64,000 nt of DNA from Streptomyces fumanus (lineage in GTDB: Bacteria; Actinomycetota; Actinomycetes; Streptomycetales; Streptomycetaceae), in NCBI RefSeq assembly GCF_014655295.1, contig NZ_BNBI01000013.1:62001-126000 (forward strand), read 5' to 3'. The position numbers were made by a program, and so were the translations under genes. Below the pieces are notes generated by a model. It did not search any database, was not told the origin of the DNA, and saw nothing but the letters and a program-made list of their open reading frames with translations. This document shows positions 27,293 through 35,704 of the stretch, in pieces (position 1 is the first letter of the stretch; every line of letters starts with the position of its first letter).

Positions 27293-28792
27293 TCAGGCGG
27301 TGGCGAAACGGTCCCGCAGCTCCCGCTTGAGGATCTTGCCGCTGGCGTTGCGGGGCAGCGCGTCGGCGAACAGGACCCGCTTGGGGGCCTTGAAGGCGGG
27401 CAGCCGTGCGCGGGCGTGGGCGAGCAGTTCGGCCTCGGTCACCTCGCCGCGCGGGACGACGACGGCGGTGACCGCCTCGATCCAGCGCGGGTCGGGCAGC
27501 CCGACCACGGCGGCCTCGGCGACGCCGGGATGGGTGTAGAGGGCGTCCTCGACCTGGCGGGAGGCGACCAGCACGCCGCCGGAGTTGATGACGTCCTTGA
27601 CCCGGTCGACGATGGTGAAGTAGCCGTCCGGGTCGCGCACCGCGAGGTCGCCGGAGCGGAACCAGCCGTCGCGGAAGGCCGCGGCGGTCTCCTCGGGCTT
27701 GTCCCAGTAGCCCTCGCACAGTTGCGGGGAGCGGTAGACGATCTCGCCGGGGGTGCCGTCGGGCACGTCCCGGCCGTCCTCGTCGACCACCCGGGCGTCC
27801 ACGAACAGCACGGGCCGGCCGCAGGAGTCCATCCGGCCCTCGTGCTCGTCGGGGCCGAGGACGGTGGCCAGGGGGCCGATCTCGCTCTGTCCGAAGCAGT
27901 TGTAGAAGGCGAGTCCGGGCAGCCGGGCGCGGAGCCGCTCCAGGACGGGCACCGGCATGACCGACGCGCCGTAGTACGCCTTGCGCAGGCCGCGGAGGTC
28001 CCGGGTGGCGAAGTCGGGGCGGCCCGCGAGGCCGATCCAGACGGTGGGCGGCGCGAACAGGCTGTCCGCCCGGCCGGCCTCGATCAGGTCCAGCAGGCGG
28101 TCGGGGTCAGGGCTCTCCAGGAGGATGTTGGTGGCGCCGACGGCGAGGTAGGGCAGCAGGAAGACGTGGGTCTGCGCGGAGTGGTAGAGCGGCAGCGCGT
28201 GCACCGGGCGGTCGCCGGCCCGCAGGTCGAGGGCGGTGATGGCGCTGAGGTACTCGTGCACCAGGGCCCGGTGGGTCATCATCGCGCCCTTGGGCAGCGC
28301 GGTGGTGCCGGAGGTGTAGAGGAGCTGCACCAGGTCCTCGGCGCCGGGTTCCGGGCCGTCGAAGGCGGGGGCGGTGGCCAGCCGGTCCAGGAGGGAGCCG
28401 TCGGCGTCCCGCAGCGGCAGGACGGGTACGGCGGCGGGGAGCCGGCCGGCGAGGGCGGGGTCGGCCAGGACCAGCGCGCTGCCGGACTGGGTGACCAGGT
28501 ACGCCAGGTCGTCGCCGGTGAGGTTCTGGTTGACCGGCACGTGCACCAGGCCGGCCCGCGCGCAGGCGAGGAAGGCGATCAGGTAGGCGTCGGAGTTGTG
28601 GCCGTAGGCGCCGACCCGGTCGCCGGGGGCGAGTCCCTCGGCGCGCAGGACGGCCGCCGCGCGGGAGACGGCGGTGTCGAGTTCCTGGTACGTCCAGGTG
28701 CGGTCGCCGAATTCCAGGGCGGTCCGCGCGGGGGTGCGGCGGGCGCTGCGGCGCAGCACTCCGTCGACGGTGCTGCCGTGTCCGGGCGTCAT
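27293..28792 (-). CDS. Acyl-CoA synthetase (AMP-forming, FadD-like)
   Basis: A 499-residue adenylate-forming ligase that activates a carboxylic acid with ATP and CoA. Motifs in order: A3 loop QLLYTSGTTALPKGAMMTHR (about 150-170), A5 FYNCFGQSEIGPLATVLGPD, A7 WFRSGDLAVRDPDGYFTIVD, A8 RVKDVINSGG, and the catalytic Lys in NASGKILKREL at the end. I chose ATG at 28792 (MTPGHGSTVDGVL); the reading upstream of it looks non-coding. Chain length of the substrate is unknown; similar genes act on medium- or long-chain fatty acids. Divergent from the serine hydrolase gene. Confidence 0.87.
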   Translation of the reverse strand: MTPGHGSTVDGVLRRSARRTPARTALEFGDRTWTYQELDTAVSRAAAVLRAEGLAPGDRVGAYGHNSDAYLIAFLACARAGLVHVPVNQNLTGDDLAYLVTQSGSALVLADPALAGRLPAAVPVLPLRDADGSLLDRLATAPAFDGPEPGAEDLVQLLYTSGTTALPKGAMMTHRALVHEYLSAITALDLRAGDRPVHALPLYHSAQTHVFLLPYLAVGATNILLESPDPDRLLDLIEAGRADSLFAPPTVWIGLAGRPDFATRDLRGLRKAYYGASVMPVPVLERLRARLPGLAFYNCFGQSEIGPLATVLGPDEHEGRMDSCGRPVLFVDARVVDEDGRDVPDGTPGEIVYRSPQLCEGYWDKPEETAAAFRDGWFRSGDLAVRDPDGYFTIVDRVKDVINSGGVLVASRQVEDALYTHPGVAEAAVVGLPDPRWIEAVTAVVVPRGEVTEAELLAHARARLPAFKAPKRVLFADALPRNASGKILKRELRDRFATA

Positions 28793-29153
28793 GACGGTGA
28801 TCCTCGGCCGGGGACGGCGGCGGGTCAAGACACGTACGGCCCGGCGGCGGGGATCAGGAACGCGTCGCTGTCATGGCGCTGACAGGGCCGATACCGGTTG
28901 GTACGCTCAACCGCTCCCTTCCGTCGAGGGCGTCGGGAGGCCCGATGCGCACGCGTCCGGGACGGCCACCGCCCGCGGCGGTGACGCCGTCGGCGGCCGG
29001 ACGGCCGGACCGGTCGGCACCCCCGTCCCGCGGCCCGGCCCGCCCGCGGACCGGACCCGGCGGTTCCCCGGTGAGCGCCGGACGCGGTCACGGTTCCGGT
29101 TCGGGTTCCGCGGGAGAAGACGTCCGGCCCCGGCAACCCGAAGGAGGCTCTCC
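28793..29153. promoter_or_regulatory. Divergent intergenic region acyl-CoA synthetase / serine hydrolase
   Basis: No gene supported in 361 bases. Around 28890-28905 it reads GATACCGGTTGGTACGCTC, holding a short TACC-N4-GGTA dyad that could be an operator. The right part is Pro/Arg-codon-like high-GC DNA with no hairpin I can identify. AAGGAGG lies before the ATG at 29154. Confidence 0.45.
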
Positions 29154-30935
29154 ATGGCAGCGGCGGAACAGGGCACGGGCGCAGTGACCCGGCGGCAACT
29201 GAGCGCGGGCGCGCTGGCGCTGGGCGGGGCGCTGGCCATCGGCCCGTACGCGGCCGGGCCCGCCGCGGCCGTCGCCCCGGGGGTCCGGCGGACCACCCTG
29301 CGGCACGGCCCGGCCGAGCGGGCCGGGCTGCTCCCGGAGCATCTGCGGCGGCTGGTCACCGGCGCCGAGGCGTTCCTCGGCCCGTCCCCCCGGCACCCCT
29401 GGTACGCGGGGGCGGTGCTGCTCGCCGGGCGGGGCGGCACGGTCGCGCTGCACGAGCCGATCGGCATGGCGGTGCGCTACCGGGCGTACGACGAGGCCAC
29501 GGACACCGGTGTGGAGTTCCCGGCCGCCGAGCAGATCCCCACGACCCGGGGGACGGTGTTCGACCTGGCGTCGGTGTCCAAGCTGTTCACCACGCTGCTG
29601 GCGGTCCAGCAGATCGAGCGGGGCGCGCTGCGCCTGGAGGCGGCGGTCGCCTCGTACCTGCCGGAGTTCGGCCGGGCGGGCAAGCGGGAGGTGACGATCC
29701 GCCAGCTCCTCACGCACACCTCGGGGTTCCGGGCGTGGATTCCGCTCTACACCTCGCCGACGTACGAGGAGAAGGTGCGGCGGATCTTCGACGAGGCCCC
29801 GGTCAGCCCGCCGGGTACCGCCTACCTCTACTCGGACCTGAACCTGATCTCGCTCCAGTTGGTGCTGGAGCAGCTCACCGGCCGCCCGCTGGACGCCCTG
29901 CTGCGCGAGGAGATCACCGGCCCGCTGGGGCTGCGCCGCACCCGCTACAACCCGCCCGCCTCCTGGCGGCCGTCGATCGCGGCCACGGAGGACGCCCGCG
30001 CCCCCTGGTCCGGGCTGGACCGGGGCCTGGTGTGGGGCGAGGTGCACGACGAGAACGCCTTCGCGCTGGGCGGGGTCGCGGGGCACGCGGGGGTGTTCTC
30101 CGACGCCTGGGACCTCGCGGTGCTCGGCCGCACCCTGCTCAACGGCGGCGCCTACGGCCGGGCGCGGATCCTGCGGCCGGAGTCGGTGGAGCTGATGTTC
30201 ACCGACTTCAACACCGCCTTCCCCGGCGACGAGCACGGCCTCGGCTTCGAGCTGTACCAGCACTGGTACATGGGCGCGATGGCCACCCCGCGCACCGCCG
30301 GGCACACCGGCTTCACCGGCACCTCGCTGGTGCTGGACCCGACCACCGACTCGTTCCTGGTGGTGCTGGGCAACTCCGTGCACCCGGTGCGCACCTGGCG
30401 GTCCGGGTCGGCGCCCCGGGTGGCGGCGGCCGACGCCCTGGCGCGGGCGGTGCCGGTCCGGCCGCCGCGCGGGCGCACGGCCTGGTTCTCGGGGATGGCG
30501 AACGCGGCGACGGCCACGCTCACCCTGCCCGCGCTGGACACCTCGGCGGGCGGCGCCCGGTTGCGCTGCGCGCTGTGGTGGGACACCGAGCCGGGTGCGG
30601 ACGCCCTGGTCCTGGAGGCCGCCCTGGACGGCGGTACGGCCTGGCAGCCGGTGCCGTTCACCACCTCCCGGCCGGGGGCGGCGCCCGCGGAGCACCCGGC
30701 GGGGTCGGTCGGCGGCTTCTCCGGCCGGGTCTGGCACCGGCTGACCGCCGCCCTGCCGGCCGCCCGCTCGCTCACCCTGCGCTGGCGGTACACGACCGAC
30801 CGGCTGTACGTGGGGCGCGGGGCGTACGTCGCGGCGCCGCGCGCCGAGTCGGCCGACGGCGTCCTGTTCGACGCGGCCCGTCCCGCGGACGCGGCCCGGA
30901 TCGAGCCGGCGGGGTGGACGCGGTCGGCCGACTGA
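29154..30935 (+). CDS. Tat-exported serine hydrolase of the beta-lactamase (class C) family
   Basis: A 593-residue exported protein. The N terminus VTRRQLSAGALALGGALAIG looks like a twin-arginine signal (residues about 11-40). The catalytic domain (about 60-445) has S140-V-S-K143 in DLASVSKLFT, the Tyr226 motif YSDLN and HTGFTG in place of KTG, as in esterases and D-aminopeptidases of this fold. A C-terminal beta-sandwich of about 150 residues (ATLTLPALDTSAGGARLRCA, RSLTLRWRYTTDRLYVGRGA) may bind a polymer. AAGGAGG at the ATG. Probably an esterase or peptidase rather than a true beta-lactamase. Confidence 0.87.
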   Translation: MAAAEQGTGAVTRRQLSAGALALGGALAIGPYAAGPAAAVAPGVRRTTLRHGPAERAGLLPEHLRRLVTGAEAFLGPSPRHPWYAGAVLLAGRGGTVALHEPIGMAVRYRAYDEATDTGVEFPAAEQIPTTRGTVFDLASVSKLFTTLLAVQQIERGALRLEAAVASYLPEFGRAGKREVTIRQLLTHTSGFRAWIPLYTSPTYEEKVRRIFDEAPVSPPGTAYLYSDLNLISLQLVLEQLTGRPLDALLREEITGPLGLRRTRYNPPASWRPSIAATEDARAPWSGLDRGLVWGEVHDENAFALGGVAGHAGVFSDAWDLAVLGRTLLNGGAYGRARILRPESVELMFTDFNTAFPGDEHGLGFELYQHWYMGAMATPRTAGHTGFTGTSLVLDPTTDSFLVVLGNSVHPVRTWRSGSAPRVAAADALARAVPVRPPRGRTAWFSGMANAATATLTLPALDTSAGGARLRCALWWDTEPGADALVLEAALDGGTAWQPVPFTTSRPGAAPAEHPAGSVGGFSGRVWHRLTAALPAARSLTLRWRYTTDRLYVGRGAYVAAPRAESADGVLFDAARPADAARIEPAGWTRSAD

Positions 30936-30948
30936 GGCGGGGGCCGTC

Positions 30949-31140
30949 CTACTGGTTGAAGACGGCCTTCTGGACCTCGTTGGGCCCGTCGAAGCTGTCC
31001 TGCTTCAGCCCGTCGAGCACGCTGACGACCTGGTCGTCGGCCTTGTTCTTGCGGGCGCGGTCGACGAGCGACTTCTTGTCCGCCGGGTAGTCCATGCCGC
31101 TGAGGGCCTTCTGCAGGTCGATGGGGCTGAGGTCGGCCAT
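30949..31140 (-). CDS. DUF2795 small protein
   Basis: A 63-residue protein, MADLSPIDLQKALSGMDYPA ... VLDGLKQDSFDGPNEVQKAV. This is the DUF2795 helical pattern, small and soluble, with no known function. It is convergent with the serine hydrolase gene (13-base gap). Confidence 0.85.
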   Translation of the reverse strand: MADLSPIDLQKALSGMDYPADKKSLVDRARKNKADDQVVSVLDGLKQDSFDGPNEVQKAVFNQ

Positions 31141-31270
31141 GACGGCCTCCTTGTCGTACCGGTCGATGGGTGGGGGGTCCTGCGGTCCGCACGGCCAGGC
31201 GTGCGATATGTCCGCTATGTCGCGGTACCCAGCCCGGCGCGGCACATGCGCCCCGTCCCCCGCTCGCGTC

Positions 31271-31299
31271 CCTTCCGCCCCCTCCGCCCCCTCCGCCCC
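31271..31299 (-). repeat. G-rich 9-bp tandem repeat after the FAD oxidoreductase stop
   Basis: On the minus (coding) strand, starting about 3 bases past the stop, it reads GGGGCGGAG repeated about three times. The G-tracts (4, 5, 5 and 3 G, with loops of 4-5 bases) fit a G-quadruplex pattern on the mRNA or DNA. Confidence 0.7.
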
Positions 31300-31300
31300 T

Positions 31301-32869
31301 TCAGTCCCCCGGTTCCGCCAGCACCGCCATGGCCGCGTTGTGCCCCGGTACGCCGCTGACGCCGCCCCCGCGGACCGCGCCCGCGCCGCACAGGAACACG
31401 TTGGGGTGGCCGGTCTCCACGCCCCAGCGACCGGTGCCCTCCTGGGCGTACGGCCAGGACAGGTCGCGGTGGAAGATGTGGCCGCCGGGCAGCCCCAGCT
31501 CGCGCTCCAGGTCCAGCGGCGACTTCACCTCGACGCAGGGCCGCCCGTCCGCGTCGGTCGCCAGGCAGTCGGCGAGGGGCTCGGCGAGCTGGGCGTCGAG
31601 CTGGGCCAGGGTCGCCGTCAGCAGGCCGGCGCGGACGCAGTCGTGGTCGCCGGTGAACAGCCGGGCCGGGGTGTGCAGGCCGAACAGGGTGAGGGTGTGG
31701 TGGCCGCGCTCGGCGAGTTCCGGGCCGAGGATGGTGGGGTCGGTGAGCGAGTGGCAGTAGATCTCCGAGGGCGGGACGGCGGGCACCCGGCCGGCGGCGG
31801 CGTCGGCGTGGGCGGCGGCGAGCTGGGCGTAGCCCTCCGCCACGTGGAAGGTGCCGGCGAACGCCTCCCGGGGGTCCACCTCGGGGTCGCGCAGCGCGGG
31901 CAGCCTGGTCAGCAGCATGTTGACCTTGAGCTGGGCGCCCTCGGCGGGGGCGGGCGGCGGGCCGCCGGTCAGCTCCGCCAGCGCCCGCGGGGAGGCGCCG
32001 ACCAGGACGTGCCGGGCGGCGGCGGTGCCCTCGCCGTCGGCGGTGCGGTAGGTGACCTCGGCGGTCCGCCCGTCGGTGTCGATCCGTACCGCCTCGTGGC
32101 CGGTGGCGAGCACGGCACCGGCCGACCGGGCGGCGGCGGCCAGCGCGTCGGTGAGCGCGCCCATCCCGCCGACCGGCACGTCCCAGGCGCCGGTGCCGCC
32201 GCCGATGACGTGGTACAGGAAGCAGCGGTTCTGGAGCAGGGAGGGGTCGTGGGCGTCGGCGAAGGTGCCGATCAGGGCGTCGGTGAGGACCACGCCCCGG
32301 ACCAGGTCGTCGGCGAAGTGCTCCTCGACGGCGACCCCCACCGGTTCCTCGAACAGGGCCCGCCAGGCGTCCGCGTCGTCGACCCGGCGGCGCAGTTCCT
32401 CCCGGGTGGGCAGCGGTTCGGTGAGCGTCGGGAAGACCCGCCGGGCGACCTGGCCGGTCATGCCGTAGAAGCGCCGCCAGGCCGCGTACTCGCGTTCGCC
32501 GCCGGTGAGCCGGGCGAAGGACTCCCTCGTCCGCCGCTCGCCCCCGCCGACCAGCAGCCCCGTCGGTCGGCCGCCCCGCTCGACGGGCGTGTACGAGGAG
32601 ATGTCCCGGGTGCGCACCCGGAAGTCCAGGCCGAGGTCCCGGACGATCTTCCGGGGCAGCAGGCTGACCAGGTAGGAGTAGCGGGACAGCCGGGCGTCGA
32701 CGCCGGGGAAGGGCCGGGTGGACACCGCCGCTCCGCCGGTGCGGGCCAGCCGTTCCAGGACCAGGACGGAGCGTCCGGCGCGGGCCAGGTAGGCGGCGGC
32801 GACCAGGCCGTTGTGGCCGCCGCCGACGACGACGGCGTCGTAGGCACGGGTTCCCCGGTGCGTGGTCAT
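31301..32869 (-). CDS. NAD(P)/FAD-dependent oxidoreductase, phytoene-dehydrogenase related
   Basis: A 522-residue flavoprotein. The N-terminal dinucleotide site is YDAVVVGGGHNGLVAAAYLA, followed by the FAD-family VLVLERLARTGGAAVSTRPF; the C-terminal FAD contact is LCGAGAVRGGGVSGVPGHNA. This pattern is CrtI-like but closer to the PYROXD2-type oxidoreductases than to carotenoid desaturases. There are no carotenoid genes beside it. ATG at 32869 is chosen; a GTG at 32884 is possible. Substrate unknown. Confidence 0.83.
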   Translation of the reverse strand: MTTHRGTRAYDAVVVGGGHNGLVAAAYLARAGRSVLVLERLARTGGAAVSTRPFPGVDARLSRYSYLVSLLPRKIVRDLGLDFRVRTRDISSYTPVERGGRPTGLLVGGGERRTRESFARLTGGEREYAAWRRFYGMTGQVARRVFPTLTEPLPTREELRRRVDDADAWRALFEEPVGVAVEEHFADDLVRGVVLTDALIGTFADAHDPSLLQNRCFLYHVIGGGTGAWDVPVGGMGALTDALAAAARSAGAVLATGHEAVRIDTDGRTAEVTYRTADGEGTAAARHVLVGASPRALAELTGGPPPAPAEGAQLKVNMLLTRLPALRDPEVDPREAFAGTFHVAEGYAQLAAAHADAAAGRVPAVPPSEIYCHSLTDPTILGPELAERGHHTLTLFGLHTPARLFTGDHDCVRAGLLTATLAQLDAQLAEPLADCLATDADGRPCVEVKSPLDLERELGLPGGHIFHRDLSWPYAQEGTGRWGVETGHPNVFLCGAGAVRGGGVSGVPGHNAAMAVLAEPGD

Positions 32870-32915
32870 GGCTCTTGGTAGCACGCGGTGATCGCCCCCG
32901 CCAGGGCGCCGGTGC

Positions 32916-33806
32916 CTACGGCCGCAGCCGGTGCGCTGCCGGGCGGGTGTCCGGGCCGAGCCGTGCGACGGCGGTCAGGATGTGCCGGGGCGGCAGTTGC
33001 CAGCGCACCTGGGCGGGGATCGCGCGCAGGACGGTGCCGGCGCGGCGCAGACGGCGGGTGACGGTGCCCGGGTCGGGCGCGGGCCTGCCGTACAGCTCGT
33101 GGGCGTACGGCGGCAGGGAGCCGTAGGCCAGGTCCGCGACCCGCCGCCACAGCAGGGCGCGGGCCGGGACCAGTGCCCGGGGGGTGGGCGGGCGGCGCAG
33201 GAAGTCGTCCACCTCGCGGGCCTCGGGTCCGGCGGCCAGTTCGGGCCGCACCCGGGCGAAGTAGGCGGCCAGGTCGGCGCGGCTGGCGGGCACACCGGCC
33301 GGGTCGAGGCCGACCAAGCGGGCGCTGACGCGGTGTTCGGCTAGGTAGCGGTCGGCCTGGGCGTCGGTGAGCGGGAACCCGGAGCGGCGCAGCACGTGCA
33401 GGTAGGAGCCGACCTCGGCGCAGTGCACCCAGAGCAGCAGCCCGGGGTCGTCCACGCCGTACCGCTCGCCGGTGTCCGGGTCGACGGCGCTGAGCCTCCG
33501 GTGGATGCGGCGGACCCGGGCGCCCGCCTCCTGGGCCGCCCGTGTGGTGCCGTACGTGGTGGTGCCGACGAAGCGCGCGGTGCGCAGCAGCCGGCCCCAG
33601 GCGTCCCGCCGGAAGTCGGAGTTCTGCATGACGCCGCGCACCGCGCGCGGGTGCAGGGCCTGGAGGTACAGGGCGCGGATCCCGGCGATCCACATCATCG
33701 GGTCGCCGTGCGCCTGCCAGGTCACCGATCCGGAGCCGAACAGCCCCGGATCGGCCCGCTCGCCGTCACCGCTCGCGCCCGTCTCGCCGGTCAGGAAGGC
33801 AGCCAT
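32916..33806 (-). CDS. Oxygenase MpaB / latex-clearing-like protein (DUF2236)
   Basis: A 296-residue DUF2236 protein. Signature blocks are SGSVTWQAHGDPMMWIAGIR, LYLQALHPRAVRGVMQNSDF, RLLRTARFVGTTTYGTTRAA and HCAEVGSYLHVLRRSGF, with the His and Arg residues used for heme b or iron binding in the family (Lcp latex oxygenases, MpaB oxygenase). No export signal, so a cytosolic or membrane-associated role. Just upstream (same strand) of the FAD oxidoreductase; a shared pathway is possible. Confidence 0.84.
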   Translation of the reverse strand: MAAFLTGETGASGDGERADPGLFGSGSVTWQAHGDPMMWIAGIRALYLQALHPRAVRGVMQNSDFRRDAWGRLLRTARFVGTTTYGTTRAAQEAGARVRRIHRRLSAVDPDTGERYGVDDPGLLLWVHCAEVGSYLHVLRRSGFPLTDAQADRYLAEHRVSARLVGLDPAGVPASRADLAAYFARVRPELAAGPEAREVDDFLRRPPTPRALVPARALLWRRVADLAYGSLPPYAHELYGRPAPDPGTVTRRLRRAGTVLRAIPAQVRWQLPPRHILTAVARLGPDTRPAAHRLRP

Positions 33807-33839
33807 GCCGTGAGGCTACCCGCGACCGGGCGGGGCGGG

Positions 33840-34214
33840 TCAGCGCAGGGTGGCCAGGAAGTCCCCGCAGGCGCGGGCGCAGTCCCGGCACGCCGCCGCG
33901 CTCTCCTCGGCGCCCGGCTGCCGGTCGAAGACCTGGGCGGTCTCCAGGCACACCTGCCGGCACCACTCCACCTGGGCGCGGATGGCCGCCTCGTCGGCCT
34001 GGGTCTGCTCCGACAGCACCCGGCAGGTGGCGTCGCACACCTCGGCGCACATGATGCCCTTGCGGCGCACCTGTTCCTGGTTCTCGCTCCCGTCGGGGTC
34101 GACGAGGCTCGCCCGCAGCGCGCTGGCCCGGGCACACTCGGTGCAGGCTTGTGCGCAGGCGAAGCGATCCTCGAGAAACTGGAAGAGTTCCGCTTGAGAA
34201 GTCGTCGTCGTCGT
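33840..34214 (-). CDS. Cys-rich four-helix-bundle copper-binding protein (Csp-like, DUF326)
   Basis: A 124-residue protein with 11 Cys in helix-spaced pairs and triplets: CAQACTEC, MCAEVCDATC, WCRQVC and ACRDCARAC. This is the pattern of Csp/ferredoxin-like four-helix-bundle proteins that store Cu(I). No signal peptide is seen, so it is the cytosolic type, like Csp3. GTG start at 34214 (VTTTTTSQAELFQ). Copper storage is inferred from the family. Confidence 0.85.
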   Translation of the reverse strand, partial: TTTTTSQAELFQFLEDRFACAQACTECARASALRASLVDPDGSENQEQVRRKGIMCAEVCDATCRVLSEQTQADEAAIRAQVEWCRQVCLETAQVFDRQPGAEESAAACRDCARACGDFLATLR

Positions 34215-34349
34215 CACACCGCGCGAGTTGCCGCCGTCCCGGCCGCCAAACCCGCCGAGCCCGGTGTTCCCAAGGGGCGCGGCCCGTTTTCCGGTGCCCT
34301 CGCCGGGCACTCGTGCGGCCCAGCGAGCACGAGAACGGAAGGTGGCGAC

Positions 34350-34754
34350 ATGCCGGGACGACAGGAACTGCCGTCGACCCTGGAGCGGTCTCCCCAGGCG
34401 GCCCAGCGGACCTGGATCAAGGCGCACGACTCGGCCGTGCGGGAGTACGGCGAGGGCGAGCGCGCCCACCGGGTGGCGTTCGGCGCGCTCAAGCACAAGT
34501 TCGAGAAGGTCGGGGACCACTGGGAGCGCAAGGAGGGCGGGCGCAAGGGCCCCTCGGACTCCCGGTCGGCGCGGCCCCGCGGACAGGGCGGGCGCAGCGG
34601 CGAGGGCGTGGACGAGAGCGCCTCCAAGGAGCACCTGTACGACCTCGCCAAGCGACTGGACGTGCCGGGCCGTTCGCGGATGAGCAAGCCGGAGCTGCTC
34701 GACGCGATCCGCAAGGCCAACCGTTCCCGGACCCGGTCCGCGCGGTCGAGCTGA
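34350..34754 (+). CDS. ChaB-family protein with C-terminal Rho_N-like motif
   Basis: A 134-residue protein. Residues 1-70 are ChaB-like (LPSTLERSPQAAQRTWIKAH, ... YGEGERAHRVAFGALKHKFE). A Gly/Arg/Ser linker is followed by a Rho N-terminal/SAP-like helix pair (KEHLYDLAKRLDVPGRSRMS, KPELLDAIRKANR) at about 95-128. Very basic, so nucleic-acid binding is likely. ChaB domains are widespread and their exact role is unsettled. Confidence 0.83.
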   Translation: MPGRQELPSTLERSPQAAQRTWIKAHDSAVREYGEGERAHRVAFGALKHKFEKVGDHWERKEGGRKGPSDSRSARPRGQGGRSGEGVDESASKEHLYDLAKRLDVPGRSRMSKPELLDAIRKANRSRTRSARSS

Positions 34755-34791
34755 CCAGGTTGGCGGCCCCGACCGGGGGTACCCGCGGGTC

Positions 34792-35151
34792 ATGAGTAGC
34801 GCATGGATGAACCTGGCCGCGACCAACGGCGCCATGGGCGTCGGGCTGGTCGTGGCGGCCGTCGTGGTCGTGGCCCTGCTGATCGGCGCCTTCGCGGTCG
34901 GCATCCGCGTGAAGCGCCGGGAGGCGCCGCCGCCCCGCCCCGAGGAGCAGCCGCATCTGCCCGAGGGCGGCCCGGTCCGTGAGACCCGGGAGGTGCGGGA
35001 GCCCGAGGAGGTGCCGCGGAGCGACGAGCGGATGCGGCCGCACGAGCTGAAGCGCCAGGGCAGCCGGACCTCCGCCGGACAGGAACGGCCCCGCTGGGAC
35101 GAGGGCGGCAGCGGTTCGTTCGGCAGCGGCGGCCCCGGCGGCGGCCGCTGA
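34792..35151 (+). CDS. DUF6479-like single-span membrane protein
   Basis: A 119-residue protein with one transmembrane helix (GAMGVGLVVAAVVVVALLIG, about residues 13-37), a short basic stretch and then a highly charged, Pro/Gly-rich cytoplasmic tail (EPEEVPRSDERMRPHELKRQ). This matches the Streptomyces DUF6479 pattern. Function unknown. It is 37 bases after the ChaB gene and is likely in one operon with it and the next gene. Confidence 0.7.
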   Translation: MSSAWMNLAATNGAMGVGLVVAAVVVVALLIGAFAVGIRVKRREAPPPRPEEQPHLPEGGPVRETREVREPEEVPRSDERMRPHELKRQGSRTSAGQERPRWDEGGSGSFGSGGPGGGR

Positions 35152-35220
35152 CCCCGCGCCGCCCCACCCGCGTAGCCGGGCCGCCCCGGCCGGCCGCGCA
35201 GTACAGAGGAAGTGAGAACC

Positions 35221-35571
35221 ATGGCCGATCCCGCCCGCAACACCCTCCCGCTGCCCGACTACGACCATCTGCCGATCGGCGGTCTGCAGAGCCGGATCCG
35301 GTCGCTGGCCGCGGAGGAGGTCGAGGAGCTGCTGGCCTACGAGCGGTCGCACGGCGACCGGCGGCCGGCGACGGAGGTGCTGTCCGCGCGGCTGGAGCAG
35401 TTGCGGGCCGGCGCCCGGCCGTCGTCCGGTGACCCGGCGGCGCTGCGGCCCGAGCGGCACGAGGGGCACCACGGTTCGCGGGTGTCGCCGGCGACCTCGC
35501 CGCAGCCGCACAACCCGCCGCCGCACGGCACCCCGGACCAGCCGGCCCAGCCGAAGGGCGACCGCACCTAG
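35221..35571 (+). CDS. Conserved hypothetical protein with short helical N-terminal domain
   Basis: A 116-residue protein. Residues about 8-60 are conserved-looking: LPLPDYDHLPIGGLQSRIRS, LAAEEVEELLAYERSHGDRR and ATEVLSARLEQL, a helical 'LPDYD' domain seen in several actinobacterial proteins. The rest is Pro/His/Ser-rich and disordered. ATG at 35221 has GAGGAAGTGAGAACC before it. Ends just before a strong terminator, so it closes the ChaB operon. Confidence 0.65.
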   Translation: MADPARNTLPLPDYDHLPIGGLQSRIRSLAAEEVEELLAYERSHGDRRPATEVLSARLEQLRAGARPSSGDPAALRPERHEGHHGSRVSPATSPQPHNPPPHGTPDQPAQPKGDRT

Positions 35572-35593
35572 GGGCGGCCGAAGAGCAGCACCA

Positions 35594-35634
35594 GGGTGGG
35601 GGCCCGCGCGTGGCGCGGGCCCCCACCCTTATTT
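35594..35634 (+). terminator. Intrinsic terminator between the ChaB operon and the DHA2 exporter
   Basis: A perfect 16-bp inverted repeat (GGGTGGGGGCCCGCGC / GCGCGGGCCCCCACCC), GTG loop, followed by TTATTT. One of the few hairpins here with a U-rich tail. Confidence 0.9.
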
Positions 35635-35683
35635 GCACACTCCTGGGCAACAAACTAGCCTGCACATCGATGGGCAAGTAACT
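35633..35683 (+). promoter_or_regulatory. Promoter with 27-base-spaced direct repeats before the DHA2 exporter
   Basis: TTGCAC (35633-35638) and TAGCCT (35656-35661), 17 bases apart, form a plausible promoter. Overlapping it are two direct copies of TGCACA-N4-TGGGCAA-N2-AACT at 35634-35656 and 35661-35683. Likely a repressor or activator binding array; no adjacent regulator gene is present. Confidence 0.6.
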
Positions 35684-35704
35684 GTCTTCCTAGGAGCCCC
35701 CGCG

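Noticed and set aside
29154-30935. Calling the SxxK hydrolase a beta-lactamase
   Set aside because: The KTG box is HTG and there is a large C-terminal sandwich, so an esterase or peptidase fits better.
31301-32869. Carotenoid biosynthesis cluster
   Set aside because: Only a CrtI-like flavoprotein is present; there is no phytoene synthase or cyclase gene nearby.
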